A DNA stretch of 64,000 bases, taken from the NCBI GenBank assembly GCA_001600875.1, contig BCLD01000013.1, positions 608,033 through 672,032 on the forward strand, in the 5' to 3' direction. Positions 47,004 through 60,458 of the stretch are shown in pieces. This DNA comes from Solicoccozyma terricola. Taxonomy: Eukaryota > Basidiomycota > Tremellomycetes > Filobasidiales > Piskurozymaceae. Numbering within the stretch: the stretch's first letter is position 1; every line of letters starts with the position of its first letter. The notes under the pieces are model-generated. The model saw only the letters and a program-made list of their open reading frames with translations, had not been told where the DNA came from and did no database searches. Made by a program: the position numbers and the translations under genes.

Positions 47004-48758
47004 ATGCGTGGTCTCGTAAACAGGGCGATAGCGATCGCACTCCTGTTGTCCGTCTTCGCACACGCCAAGGGTTCATTCGGTGCAACTTGTTCGTGAGTTG
47101 GTTCTGCAAAGCGTGCCGTCTCAGGGTCCTTCGTGATCCAACAACCCCGGCTGATCATCTTCCCCACCTCCCCACCTCCCCACCTCCCCCACGTCCTAGA
47201 CAAAACAACAACCGGGTCGACGCTTCGACGGGCAACTTCTACTCGGACTGCGATGCCACCACCTACTGTGCCGCGAATAGTACATGTGCCTACAAAGGGT
47301 GTCGAAGCGACGAGGTGGGTTCAACTTGCTCGAGGGATAAACGTCTCAGCGCTGAGTATCGTCTGTAGTATCCATACGGGTACAACGGTGTAGCTTTCAA
47401 AGATCTGCCAGCGAGATGCGAGATTGGTCATTTGTGAGTCTTGCCCCAGCCAATTTTGCTGGTGTAGAACCCTACCCTGATTATGGTCTCCTCTATCACC
47501 ACAGCTGCCCAGACGAGGGTGACACATGTCTACCGCAAATACCTATCGGAGGAGGATGTCAATTGAATCGAGATGGTGCGTATTCCACACCAACACACTT
47601 GGAACTTTGTCTTCTAACCCCCTCCCTACATGCCAACAGACGAATGTCAACCCCCTAGCAATGGTAAAGACCTCGATGGATTCACCAACGTCAACGGCTC
47701 AATCTGTTTAAACTACACCTGCTAGTAAGTCCGTCTTTCCTGCACAGGAGAGAAAATGACCCGAGAAGCTGATTGACACGCTGGGTACGATAGCTGGGCA
47801 AACGTCACTCTTTCTCAAACCTGTATCATTGACAATCGAGCTTATGTCTCGTATGGATCTGGCTCGACCACATACGCTACGATAACCTCAAGAGACAAGT
47901 GAGTGGATCAGTTTCTCAGTAGGATTGACAACATATACTAACAATCGAACCTTTCAATCAGCTGCGCGAATGGATTGTACTGCGATGGATCGATGTTACA
48001 GTGTTTGAGGGCGAAAGAGATCGGCGTAGCTTGTGGAGCGAACAAGGAGTGAAGGGTTTTCCCCTCCTTCAAAAGGTGCACAATATACTGATCACTGTCC
48101 GTCCCAGATGCTTGTCGTACAACTGCTCTCCAAGCGGATACTGCCTCAAAGCGACGAGTCAACCTGACCAACCTGCACCTTGGGTATACGCTGTTGTAGC
48201 TGTAAGCCTGGTAATCTGTGAGTGAACTTTTCTCCGTGGAAGCCCTTCTCCCTATCCCATAGCTGATAAGAAAGGACGACGATACAGTAATCGCCGGGAC
48301 TCTCATCGGTTTGTTCTTCTTCCATCGGAGGAACAGAGAGGAAAATCAGGTCAAATTGGAGAATTATTACAACGAACAGGTGAGGAAGGAATTACAACCG
48401 GGACACCATGTCTCCTGCTGATATCAAAGGCCCCTTTCAGATCGCGTATCGGAAATCGATCATGTCGCTGCACCAAGCACGAAATTCTCTGATGGTGGTA
48501 CGTCCTGGCTGCACTACTTGACCTGCCATGACTTCTGATCAAGTACCCTTCGACCAACAGACCGCTGACCCAGGTCGCCGCTCACTATACGACGACGGGG
48601 CTGCCGGTATTCACAACCGTCAGTATTCGGGTTCCATGCAACGGAGGGAAAGCAGTCTTCGTGATGCCTGGAGCGAGTCGGGTGATAGCGATGCTTTATT
48701 GGTTTCGCCGAGAAAAGACTTGCCGTCCAATTTGGGGAGAACGGGACATGCTATCTAG
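47004..48758 (+). CDS. Cysteine-rich single-pass membrane protein
   Basis: Begins with a signal peptide (AIAIALLLSVFAHAKG). The ectodomain has about 20 cysteines in short spaced units (FYSDCDATTYC, NSTCAYKGC, CPDEGDTCLP, CANGLYCDGSMLQC, CGANKEC..YNCSPSGYC), similar in style to the Dickkopf-like Cys-rich membrane proteins of basidiomycetes. One transmembrane helix follows (YAVVAVSLVI then LIAGTLIGLFFFHRR), then a cytosolic tail ending GRTGHAI. I count about eleven exons; the first is 47004-47092 and the last begins near 48,542. N-glycosylation sequons such as NST and NVT are in the ectodomain. Probable cell-surface protein; ligand unknown. Confidence 0.8.
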
Positions 48759-49074
48759 TGGACAATGAAGTGGACTAGTTGACGAGATGACGAGATACAC
48801 AATGACTATCGGACAGTGTTTTCATGTAGATTAGGTCAGATGCATAACGATATGATCGTAATTCCACAGAGGAATGCCATCCTTGAGTATACCAGCCCGT
48901 GAAACAACCAAATAGATAGGACATGTAGTATATGTACTTCCTCGACAGAGATTTTCTGCGAGGGATTCTTCTAAATCGTTAAATCGCAAACGTGATGTAC
49001 AGGTCAGACGAACAATGCTACTAAACGTTCTACCGAAAGAAAAAAGAAGAGACGAAACGAGACCGTCAAACATC
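48759..49074. other. Convergent 3' spacer
   Basis: 316 bp between the stop of the cysteine-rich membrane protein and the stop of the histidine kinase. No gene seen. Confidence 0.6.
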
Positions 49075-52000
49075 TCATGAACACGCTCGAAGGACCTTGG
49101 CAATCGTGGTCATTAGATCGCCACGGCGAACTGCGAGGAATGACATGATTTAGCAACGCAGATCGCTCAAATGCACTGGTAGTTACTGACCTGGCTTGCT
49201 GACAAAGTCGTCCTGTGGAACACCAATCAGTCGGCTGTATAGTCTTCCGCATCTACTTGGCCACTCACCATTCCCGCAGCGATGCAACGTTCTCGGTCAC
49301 CCAACATCGCGTGTGCGGTCAGAGCGATGATAGGTACCCGTGAATAGCCTTCCTCTTCTTCGAGCGTTCGTATCATATTTGTGCTTTCTAGTCCGCCGAC
49401 GACCTAGTGAAAAGAGTCATCAGCAAGACGTACGTGTCCCGGACCACCTGCAAGACTTACAGGCATTGAGACATCCATCTGCGAGCCACCGAAACGCAAC
49501 ATAAGCATGCCAACGCGCAAACGAGGCGTAATCACAACATACCAAAATCACAGCGTACGGCTGCTTGCTCTTTCGCGCTTCCTTATATTTGTCGAACGCT
49601 ATTTGACCATTGTCTGCGACATCAATCTTGTGACCAGCGACTTCAAGTAGCTTGACCGCGAGTTTCTAAAGCCAAGCTACCATGTCAGAATAACCAACAA
49701 ACGAAGAAACTCCTGAACCCACTTGATTGACGTAGTTATCTTCCGCCAGTAATATGTTGAGCTTGTTGTTGTTACCCGCATCTCCTGGTTGCAGCTGATG
49801 TGACTCGAGCGCCGGTAGTAGTGCGTTCGACAAGTCTTCCAGACTGAGTGGTGTGGTGTAGTAAGACGTGATTCCGAGATCCAGACACGGCTTGACCGGT
49901 ATCGGCGACACCGTCTCATCTTCCTCGGATGGAAGCGCAAGGAGGCGGCGGCGGCCTTCCGGAAGATTCAAGAACGGCGGATTGTCGACCCCGATAGGAA
50001 GTTTCATCTATAGAAGCGTGGTCAGCAGATTAACCAAAAAGGCATGGCCAAGTGGCGGTGGATTTACCGGTGCAAGCAACAGAATGGGAATAAACCTGAT
50101 GTGCTCGACCGACCGAAGCTTCTCGGCCTGGGGAAAGAGGGAGGAGTCAGGGTAAACTCAACTTCCAGCAGGTATGAGTCACTCACAGCACTCAAAGAAT
50201 CGATAATGACGGTGTCAAAGGTCGGCATACCGTCCAGCTGTGTTGGCATATTCCATACCTCTTGCACAGAATGAATGACCATCGGCTTCAAACCGAGTTC
50301 GCTTAGCATCGCCTCAACGCCCGAGGTGTCGTTGAGCGTGTCGATGAACAGAACGTGACGGCCTCGCCATGGTGCAAGGCGTTCCAAGATGAGATCCTTG
50401 GTGAGGGACGTCCGTGGTGCAATGGTGGTGAAGTAAAATCGGCTCCCCTTGCCGTATACACTCTCCACCCACAGCTTGCCGTTCATAAGGTTGACTAGCC
50501 GCTTGGAAATGGATAATCCTAGACCGGTGCCTCCATACTTTCTAGTCGTCGAACCATCGGCTTGTGCAAACGTATCAAAGATCAGGTCAAGTTTGTCCTG
50601 CTTGATTCCGATACCTGTGTCTGCCACGCAGAACTCCAATTCCACAGCATCTGACAGCTGAGACACTACTCGACAGCTCAGAGCGACCTGACCCTTCGTG
50701 GTGAACTTGACAGCATTGCCTATGAGGTTGGTAATGACCTGGCGCAAACGAAGGGGGTCGCCAATAAGCTGGTCTGGAATTGAAGGATCCACGTCGTAGA
50801 TGAGATCCAAGCTGTTCTGAGCTGCTTTCACACAAAGAGTCTTGAGGACACTGAAGACGGCGGAGCGCAGGGAGAAGGGAATTTGTTCCATCGTCATTCG
50901 TCCGGCTTCGACTGCGAGCAGCAAGCAATTGCTAGTCAGCTTCCGATCTTGTGTCAAGGTTCCATGACATACTCTTGGAAATGTCCAGAATGTCGTCAAT
51001 GATCGTCAATAGAGAGCTTGCGAGACTGGAGACAATCATTAGGTTTTCTCTGTGGTGATATGAGTTCAGCACCGGCATTCGAGACTGCACGACAATCGAA
51101 CCCACCTCTGCTGTCGATTCAACTCGCTCTCGAGGGTCAACACCGTCATGCCAATGATTCCGTTCATGGGAGTTCTGATTTCATGCGACATGTTCGCAAG
51201 GAATTCGCTCTTGGATCTATTCGCCAGCTCAGCGGCCTGCCTTGCAGCAGTGTTTTTCTCGATCGATTCCCGGAGGTTGTACACCATTTGATTGATCTAG
51301 AGACAAATGTTAAGCAAGACCATGGTTACAGAACACGACGTCATCTCACCTTGGTCTTCAACGAGTCCATTTCACCGGATGCTTCGACCGTGATGAATCT
51401 AGTGAAATCTCCATCCGTTGCCGCTGCCGAGATCTGCGCGAAAGCTCGCACTTGAGAAGTGAGGTTGGTGGCTGAATGATGCAGCGATTCCGTCAGCAAG
51501 GGCGGCATGGGAGAAGTTCTGATATGCGTCCACTAACCCATTGCGTTCACGTTATGACTGTGGTGTAGAAGCGTTCAGAATAAGATGTCATCCTCCAGCA
51601 CGTCTCCAGCTTACGTGATTTCCTTCCATGCTCCTTCAACATTGTCCACCTGGGCCTGCACGCCGAGTTTCCCCTCCAGACCCACTTCCCGTGCAACTCG
51701 AGTGACTTCTCGCGAGAACGACGCCAAGGTGTCAATCATGCCTGGAAGCGTTCCCAGCGTGGTCAATCACTCGCCAAGTGTTGTTTTCGAGGCGTAAACT
51801 AACTGTTAATGGTGTTGACCAGATCCTTGATCTCTCCAGATACCTGAACGCCGATGACCTTTTGAGAGAGATCGCCTCTGGCAACAGCCTGTGTGTTTCT
51901 GAGCTTAGCAACTACAGACTGCACGTCTCAAGACCCAGGGACCACTCACGGTCGTAGCGTGAGCGATTGTTCGTACTTGCAGCTGCACAGATCCGTTGTC

Positions 52001-55000
52001 AGTCCCCACTACACATCAAGTCGACAGAAAACGACCCACAGTCAGATTTGATGCCATGACGTTGACATTATCTGTCAGGTCCTTCCATGTGCCGGCAACG
52101 CCCGGCACTTCAGCTTGACCACCGAGCTTGCCGTCCGTTCCTACTTCTCGAGCGACCCTGGTGACTTCCGACGAGAATGATCTGGAGGGGGATAGAGCTC
52201 GTCGTTCAGGGTCGCGAGATGCTAATAACATGTTAGACTCACCTCAGACTATCGACCATTTTGTTGATTTCCAATCTAAAAAGCCAAATCAGAAGCTGAT
52301 CAGACATGTTGTAATCCGAAAAGTCTCACTTGAGTTGCAAGATCTCTCCGTGTGCAGCAACCTCAATCTTCTTTGACAGATCTCCCCGGGCGACCTGAAT
52401 GATGGAAGGGATGAGCCTTCAAAGTTTCAAACGCGGAGTGGGGAAGAGAGTCTCACAGCTGTGGTAACACCAGCGATACTTCGTACTTGAGTGGTCAAGT
52501 TACTGAAAATGACAGAGAGGTCGGCTATCCATCTGAATGTAAACTGAAACACGACACTCACCTCGCCATCTGGTTCACATTTGTGAGGAGCAACTGCCAT
52601 TCGCCTTCGGCATCGGTGACCACAGCCTGGCCACCCAGTTTGCCCTCGGTGCCGACCTCCCGAGCAACTCGAGTGACCTCTGACGAGAAGCTTCGTAGAC
52701 TTTCCACCATCGAGTTGATCTCAATCTTCATCTGCAAGATTTCGCCGTGCACGTCGACATCAATCTTCTTCGAAAGATCTCCTCGGGCGACCTGTCGAAT
52801 CGGCGACCAGTTAGTGGCTAAGTTACCCGGATGTTATTTCGGTCGGAGGCTCACAGCTGTCGTGACCAAAGCGATGTTTCGCACCTGCGACGTGAGATTG
52901 CTGGCCATCAAATTCACATTGTCCAGCAGACTTTTCCATTCTCCTTGAGCGTCGGGAACAGCAGCTTGTCCTCCGAGATTCCCTTCTACGCCGACTTCGA
53001 GAGCGACTCGAGTGACTTCGGCGGTGAATACACGCAGTTGACTGACCATTCCGTTGATCGTATACTGAGGATGTGCGTGTGTTTGTCAGCACGAGACGAT
53101 GACAGTCAGATACGAATATCGCGCACCTTCATCTCTAGAATCTCTCCTTGAGCTTCTGCGGTGATTAATCGACTGAGATCTCCACGAGCGACCGATTTGG
53201 TGACCTGGTGACCAGTCATTAAGTATTGGTATTGGCATATCAAGCCGTATGGGAAACAGCTAAACTCACTTCGGCAATCTCTCGCACTTGATCCGTAAGG
53301 TTACGCGCCATGTGCTGTGTAGATTGAACGGGCTTTCATCAGCTACATTCCTCTGCAAATGAAAGTACACAGCCATTGCGACACCTACGTTGACCTGATC
53401 GGGAGTTTCAAGGAATGAACATCAGCCTGAAGGTTTCCTCCACGGCGTGCCTTTCAAACACTCACATTGGTAGTCAGCTCCCTCCATGTTCCTTCCACTC
53501 CCTCCACTTCCGCCACCCCTCCAAGAATACCCTTTGTACCGACTTCCAATGCCACTCTTGACACCTCTCTAGCAAATACAGTCAACCTGGTGATCATCGA
53601 ATTGACCGTATTCTTCAACACAGCGATTTCTCCCTCCGCTTCGATGTCAATGAAGTGGGTCAAATCACCCTTCGCTACGGCGGTGGTGACGAAACCAATA
53701 CTGCGGACTTGAGCTGTCAGATTGGTACACCTGTAGAATTAAGAGACGTCGGAGTAAGCGATTTAAAACATTTGAATGCGGGAAGAAATCTCCTCACATT
53801 CTGTTCACATTCGACGTCATCTCCGCCCAAACACCTTCGACATCCGGCACATGAGCCACCCTTCCCAGTAACCCTTGTGACCCAACTTCCAACGACACCC
53901 TTGATACCTCATCAGCAAGCGTTCGTAATCTCATCACCATACCGTTAACTTCGACTTTCAGAGCTTGAATCTCGCCTTCTGCTTGAACTTCAATCATCTT
54001 GGAAAGATCGCCACGAGCGACGGCCTGGTAGGGGAGAGAGAGGAGGGAATATGATAAGTCAAGTGTTGAGAGTTTCGCCATACCTATTTAATTCAAAACT
54101 CACCTTGGTAACCGTTGCAATCTCTCGAACTTGACTCGCTGCATTGCCAGAAAAAGATGCATCGCATCACGAATGGAACAGAGATCAGCATTCTGATCCC
54201 AATGACAAACAGAGTGACACGCACTCAAATTCGCAGCCAACCGATTGACCACGCTCGTCAACTTTTTCCAATCACCTTCTACACCTTCTACGATCGCTTG
54301 ACCACCTAATTTACCCTGTGTTCCTACTTCGAGAGAGACTCTTTCGACTTCGACGGCGAAACTGTGTGCGTGTGCGTGGGTGTTAGTGAAGTTTTGTCAG
54401 TATGAAACAAAAAGCAATTGGATTTGAGGAGGTAAGGAAGGAGACTTGCGTTTTGAGTTGATCTACCATGGAATTGATGATTTCTGTATCGTACCATATC
54501 CGAAATCCATCAGCTACATACTCCCCAAATGCTCACGTCCTCCCACTGGGCACGCACCTTTCAACTCCACCATGATATGACCTTCGACAGGTACAATAAT
54601 CTTCTGTGTCAAATCCCCAGCTGCCACCGCTTTACAAACTCTAGCGATATCCGATACTTGAGCTTTAAGCAATTCAAGTTCCTTTTCAGCTGTCATACCA
54701 CTATCAGATCGATGTAAATTATCACGAGGTGAGATCACGTTGGAATTTGCAAGAGGATGAGAACATGTTGAGCAGATGGATGGATTAGTTGTTGATGATC
54801 CAGAAATTGGAGGTGTCTCTGTGGGTGTTGGAAGTGGTGATGGAGCGTTGACGAGAGCAATATTGTTTGATGTTGCAGATAACGTAGATGCAGATGTGGA
54901 TGTAGCGTTAATCGATTCGGCCAACTTGCATCTCTTCGATAATGCTAGTATAGCACTTTCCACACGTTGTTGTAAAGCGAGACTGGTAGAGCCATTTGAA

Positions 55001-55134
55001 TCCTCGCCTGAGTTGAAAGGATTGAGTGATTCTTTCCCCGGATGAGAATCTTCTTCCAGTAGCGCAAGGATATGAGTTAGAAAGGCGTCTTTATCCGTTG
55101 ATTGCGCGAAAGGTGAGGGTGTAGGGTCAGACAT
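49075..55134 (-). CDS. NIK1: Group III hybrid histidine kinase (Nik1/Os-1 type)
   Basis: Cytosolic osmosensor and the known target pathway of fludioxonil-type fungicides, feeding the HOG MAP-kinase phosphorelay. ATG at 55134; stop 49077-49075. After a Ser-rich N-terminus come seven full HAMP repeats plus a diverged last one (54.7 to 51.4 kb), each with AVA.GDL, a Gly-Glu-Ile segment and [16 protein letters not shown] linkers, many split by introns. HisKA has [15 protein letters not shown] (near 51,170-51,200) with the phospho-His. The ATPase domain has [16 protein letters not shown] and GGTGLGLSI. The receiver has [11 protein letters not shown] and the phospho-Asp in MDVSMP (near 49,460-49,475), then ALTAHAM and DDFVSKP. 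No transmembrane segment, as in the family. It appears intact. Confidence 0.95.
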
Positions 55135-55614
55135 GTAGATCAACAGGAGAGCGGACGGCCGGTTAGGTAGATGGAGGAGGGGGTCCGCCGTGTATAAGCG
55201 AATGAGGGGAAGGAACCGGTTGGGATATTATCCACTACGAGGTACTGTTGATATGTTTGATATGTCGTTGGTATCCATGAAGACGCGGGGGGAAGGATGG
55301 ATGTCGTCGTTTTGATTCTGGATCGAGTCTAGCGATTCAAGTGAGGTTGGAGTGAACTGGATGTCCAGAGTGTCCTGAGGGGAGTTGTGATCCTGCAGTG
55401 CGATCCTTTGTGATGATATCTTGTAGCTGAGTGTTATGGTGGTTATGGTGGTTATGGTGGTGGTGGTGGTGGTGTTGGTGGTGGTGTTGGCCGGGTTGGT
55501 GCGAATTGAATGAATTTGGACTAGGGCGGATTTAAGGTTACCGCAACATTTAACCTTATTTCAAACAAACATCCCGCCGTGGCCCCACGCTCCCACCATG
55601 CCTTACAACCAAAA
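55135..55614. promoter_or_regulatory. NIK1 upstream region
   Basis: 480 bp between the NIK1 start and the stop of the next minus-strand gene. Contains a GGTGGTTAT / GGTGGT tandem array at about 55,438-55,494. No other feature seen. Confidence 0.5.
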
Positions 55615-57158
55615 TCAAGCAAAGTACATCCTGATATCCTTCTGCTTGTCATCATGAGCAGCCGAGCCAAGCCCGCCTTGCTGTCTCTTCAATCCTTCCA
55701 GATGCGTCGTCACGTTGGTGCCGAGTACCTTCAGGACCAACGTCTCGGGTGGACCTGCTGGTGGACGACCCACAGTCTTGGACCTCGAGTTCGAAGGTGA
55801 TCGAATACGAGACGATGAACCTGACAAGATTCGCATTAATCTCGGTGGTGAACCGGGTACTGAGGATTGATTTGGTGATTTCGGACCATCGTTATCTCCC
55901 TTCTTGATTGTTATCGGCTGAGGTCCAGCTCCACCAGACATGACCGATGCAGCCGAGTTACCATTCGGTAGCGTTTCACCCATATCCGTTCCTTCTTCGG
56001 GCACACTATCAAAGCTCCTCGGTAACTCATCCATCCTAATCAACCCTTCATCTTCATATGCCAACTCGATCCTAGTCCATCCAGTGTTGGTCATACCCCA
56101 ATACTTCCACTCCAAACGTGGGGCGTTTACAGGTCGACGTGATAATAACGCGCCAACGAGCTCCGAGTTGAAGATTCCGTGAGCAACGACAAAAACATGA
56201 GGTGCTGATGAAAACGGTTTACCTCGCGCCGATTGTAGGATCGGTTCGATGTATTGAGTGATTCTAGCCCCCGCACCACCCCCATCAAACCACAAAAAAA
56301 AGGGAACAAAAGAAGAAAAACAAAAACAAAAGGGTGGGGGGGTCTCGCGTCAATCCCAGTGCCCACTGTTGCCTTCGATTTCCGCCGCACTCACGCAGCA
56401 TCAGCTCTCGCTTTCACATCGTCCAAACACTCTCCTGCTTCAAATTTGAATGTCCTTCCTGACTCTCTGAAAAATCCAGGAGCACCCTTACTACCAGCAA
56501 ACGGTTGTTTCTCCGCTTTACCGAAATGTTGTTCCCGGAGCAATGGAGAATAGGTGATTGGTGGTTGTGGTGCAGGTTGGTGGCGTTGTATTTGTTGAGC
56601 CTTGTGTGTGATGAACGAGTTAGATGCAGCTCCAAGAGGGACCGAAGACAAAACCGTCAATGACGGAGACGGGAGGAACTCACGGTCCAGGTTGCACGTA
56701 GAAGTGGACTAGCAAAGATTTGATCTACTTTATAGTCTGATAATGATTCGCCCAATGCTTTCGCTTGCTACACGATGTATTAACATAAGTTGGATCAGAA
56801 GGGGATGTTTCACGGGTAGACATATAAGTCCGATCCTCACATTCATGCCTACGGAAATCATCACGTCATTAGCGATCTTGTGAATCACGAGCCCCAAAAC
56901 AGATCACCATCATCCTCACCATGTTGACTCAGAGGTGCATCAGCCCAACCTGCCCAGACTGGACGGAGATTATCTACCAAGCAGCAGCACCCCACACGTG
57001 AACTTCCGATTTCATGTCGTGCGGAGGACGGAGCGTATGAGGCTTACCAGTGGATTCACCATGACGGACCTGTATGGAGTTGGGACGGACAATTTAGTGG
57101 AGTGCGCGGTGAAGTTGACCCCAAACTCGATCACACTCGCTATTGTCAGGATAATCAT
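55615..57158 (-). CDS. Histidine phosphatase (phosphoglycerate-mutase fold) family protein
   Basis: The catalytic RHG motif reads VRHGEST near 57,050-57,070, followed by NLRPVWAGWADAPLSQHG, then QAKALGESLSDYKVDQIFAS with the usual SPL.RA. A second conserved His sits in FVVAHGIFNSELVGALLSR. This order (RHG, W.GW.D.PL, SPL.RA, E(T/C), .HG) is that of the dPGM-like phosphatases, not the glycolytic enzyme itself. The gene has about seven short exons; the first donor is ambiguous (GTGATC gives an in-frame join). The C-terminus is Ser/Pro-rich and basic (RIRSPSNSRSK). Substrate unknown. Confidence 0.85.
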
Positions 57159-57375
57159 GACGGGTCCGAGTGATAAGCGATGCTACCACTATCTGTATGT
57201 ATCACGAGTGACTGCGATGTGCGTGCGTTGATGGGTACTCCTCTTCACCATCGACTCCACCACCCGATGCCCTCCCCCTCCCATTCAACAGGACATTCCG
57301 CGGTTTATCACGTGGCATTCCCGTCGCATCGGACCGCGTTTCGCCGGCTCCACCCAAGAGCGTCATGTATATCAA

Positions 57376-59735
57376 TCACATTACAACACACCGACAACCA
57401 CCTCCGTGTCCATCCTTCCCCCCCTTCCTGTTCGTGTTTCCATCGTCTAAATCGTGTTCTAGGCCAGTCGTGGCATCGAAATCATGTGTATACAGTTCCC
57501 CTCTCGTTCTCGCCACGGCCTGCGTGGCGGACTCGGGTTGAGCTTGCCCATTCTGCATAGAACCAGTAGGCGTTCCAAGTCGTTGTAATCGTATATCATA
57601 TTGAGATGAGTGTTTTCGAATCGATTCATTGCGTTCGAAAAAGCCAAGTCTGTGCGGCGAGTCAACGGTTGACTCGAGTGGGAGATTTGGGTGAGAGCGG
57701 GAGTCGTCAGACACGTCTTCGCCCATCGTGGAAGGTGAGGCGAATGTAGCGTGAGAGATGGACAGTCGATCGACAGTACGACGAGTGTGTGATATCCCAG
57801 TAATCGGCCGAGTATCCTCATCGTGATACGCATCAAGAACATCCTCGTACCCCGAGTCATGTTGATTCTGTCTGGGCTCGGGACCCTGTCAAAGCCATGG
57901 CTTGATCAGCTTGGAAAACGATCCCCCTAGTCGTCGAATAACCCAACTCACCTCTCCCATCCCCTTCCTACCCCATACATCCACCTCCCCACCTTCCTCT
58001 GCCACCGCCATTGTCATCGCCATCTTCCTCGCTACAGCAGGTAAGACCATATCATCCCATTTCCCACCCTTGGGAGGGGTGTACTCTACAATCTTCGGTA
58101 TCAAGTACGCAGCGATGGGTAGTGGTTCTCTTTCCCGTGTTGCTGCGATCGATCGTGTGGATTGAGACGTGGTCATTCCCGTTCCGCTTGATGCGGCCAA
58201 TCGACCAAAGTCTGAAGAGGAGATAGACCGGGAAGTGGGAGAATCAAGTCGTCTTGGTGATGGCTTACGCGCTTGACGACCTGCTGAGAGTGACTTGAGC
58301 CCAACGTTCGAACTCCTAATCGGAGAAGACCCGTTTGGCTCGTGTCGGAGTAATGTGGATGTTTCCTCGACTCTCGTTGGCTTGTTATCTTTATTAATCA
58401 CCTTGTCCAAACTGACTGATGTCGTCCTCTGTCTAGCGGATTCTCCCTCAACCTGCCCGCCACCCATCTCCCAACCCCTCTCAGCAATCCTCATCGCTTC
58501 CTCTCTATCAACCTTTTGTCCACCACCGATTCCACCTCCGACAACCCACCCGGAACTCCCTCCCTCTACAGGAACCAAAACAAACGGCGGTTTCTCATCT
58601 CGAATCGGCTTCTCAAGATCAGTTGTAACGTCCGTGTGAGACAACTTGTGAGAATTTTTGATATGTGGAGAAGAAGTTCCACGAGACATTGATAATGCCA
58701 AATCGACTGATTCCATTGAATCTTTTGATCCTTCTTGAGAATCCTTTCCGTCCCCGTTGGTAGACGTCACTGGTTCTCCAGATTGTGAGCGTCCATTCAT
58801 CTGCTTGGTCAGATAATCATCCTGCTCCGTGCCTAGCCATGTCACTGTTCCTGTCCCAGCTCGTAGTCTTAAGCCTTTCAATCCGCTGTGACCATTTGCG
58901 GCAGATTGAGAAGGTGATCGCTGTCTTGGAATCGGTACTGGAGGTATCACCGTCCCTGTAGCCGCACCTCTGTTCCTTTCTTGTAAGGATGAAATATCGT
59001 CGCACACCATCGGCGTCGATTTAGTTCTTGCTCTGACTCTGGTTTCATTCCTGATTGCACTCCTCCCACTACCGTGACTCCCCGACTTACTACCGTCCCA
59101 TCCTCCCGCCAATTCCTCATTCCTACTCTCAGCGGAACTTCCGGACGGACTTCTGCTACTCCTCGGTCTAGGTAACGTATTACCTTTTACGGGAGGAGAA
59201 ACAAGTCTGTTCGTGTCGTTTGATGGACGAGGGACTGGGATACGGGAGAAGTTAGGTGGAGAGGTCGAAGATGATGATGATTTGGTATCTACGTCGGCTG
59301 AAGTAAAATATTCGGATTGAATTTGACGTTGAAAGTCGGCGGTATGGTTGGTTGTCAAAGTCGTGGCACTAGGAGTGATTTGAGTTGGGTGAACTGCGGG
59401 TAAGCGGCCGCCACCTCGATTGAAATTGGGAAAGACGGGTGAAGTGGTGGGAGAGGAGGTATCCAGATATGAGATGCGGTGGGATAGGATCAAAGATTCG
59501 GCTTGGAGTCCTGTTGAGCGTTTTGAGTATGATTACAAGGGGGATAGAATGATGGACCATTGATCAGCGCCCGCTCATTGCAACCACGTCTACTTTACAG
59601 CGCGCCATCCGTTGCTTTTGACAGCAAGACATGGGATAGGAACCATGAAAACTCACTCTTCCGCAGTGTCGGAACCACCTCTTCTTCCCAGCCCATTCGT
59701 TCGGGTTGTACTGCTGGTGAAGTCGTCGTCGACAT
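57376..59735 (-). CDS. Ser-rich protein with C-terminal CaaX motif
   Basis: Exon 1 starts at ATG 59735 (MSTTTSPAVQPERMGWEEE), exon 2 ends at 57952 and exon 3 is 57887-57376. Joins: GTGAGT (phase 1) near 59,658 to GACTCCAAGCC near 59,510, and GTGAGT (phase 0) at 57951 to GGTCCC at 57887. The body is disordered, Ser/Arg/Pro-rich, with conserved-looking islands (PFVLVPVEGGSSGW, REEAMRIAERGWEM, AAYLIPKIVEYTPPKGGKWD). The last residues are GGGCRCVVM: CVVM is a farnesylation-type CaaX box, with a further Cys that could be palmitoylated. Membrane attachment is therefore likely. I do not recognise the family. Confidence 0.75.
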
Positions 59736-60458
59736 GGTAGAGGTGACGATGGAGAGAAAAGATGCGGCGATAGACCCCCGGTGGGCGATGCGATTACTCC
59801 AAGTATAGAGACAACTTATGGTTGGGGTGTAGAAGAGGGGACGCTCGTCCCCTGGTCGTAATAACTGATCGATTTGATCGACTGATCGCCCTGACTCCCG
59901 AGGACTATTCAATGTCCATACGTAGGCTGAAGTTTCTCCGAACCGTTCTATTCGATATCGACCAAGGTGAAGTAGAAGACTTGTCTACCACGCATTAGCA
60001 TTCCACATGTCCCGACACCATGTCGTAATGGGCAAATGGTCCCTTTGACAGCTGACAGAATTGGGTTGTTTAAAGTGTCTCTTGCGTGCCAATCCGCGCA
60101 GCAAACTGCTATCAAGCTCTACGGCGTCGCGAATGGGAGATGGTGTACGACTGGCCGGGAAGTGTATGGTGAATCAGGAGGCCCAGCTCGCTGCTTTCCC
60201 ATCGTCACGTTGGATAGGAGACATCGACGACGCCCGGAACGCGATGGGCGATGTTTGTGTTTGCCCCAATCCGCGGTTCGGGAATACGGCGGATGTCGAG
60301 TCAAAAAAGTTGGTCAGACCACCTCCCATGGCATCGGGCGAGCACATAGAGCAAGCAACACAGGACCACTGTAGCAGCCGTCAGTAGACCCCTGCAGGTC
60401 CAGGTCGGCCATAAAAGCAGTCATTGGACGCATCAAAAACGCAGACATTCCCACCATC
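59736..60458. promoter_or_regulatory. Divergent region upstream of MET2
   Basis: 723 bp between the CaaX gene start and the MET2 start. Frames on the plus strand at 60.0-60.4 kb have no domain and overlap each other; I see no gene. Confidence 0.45.
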
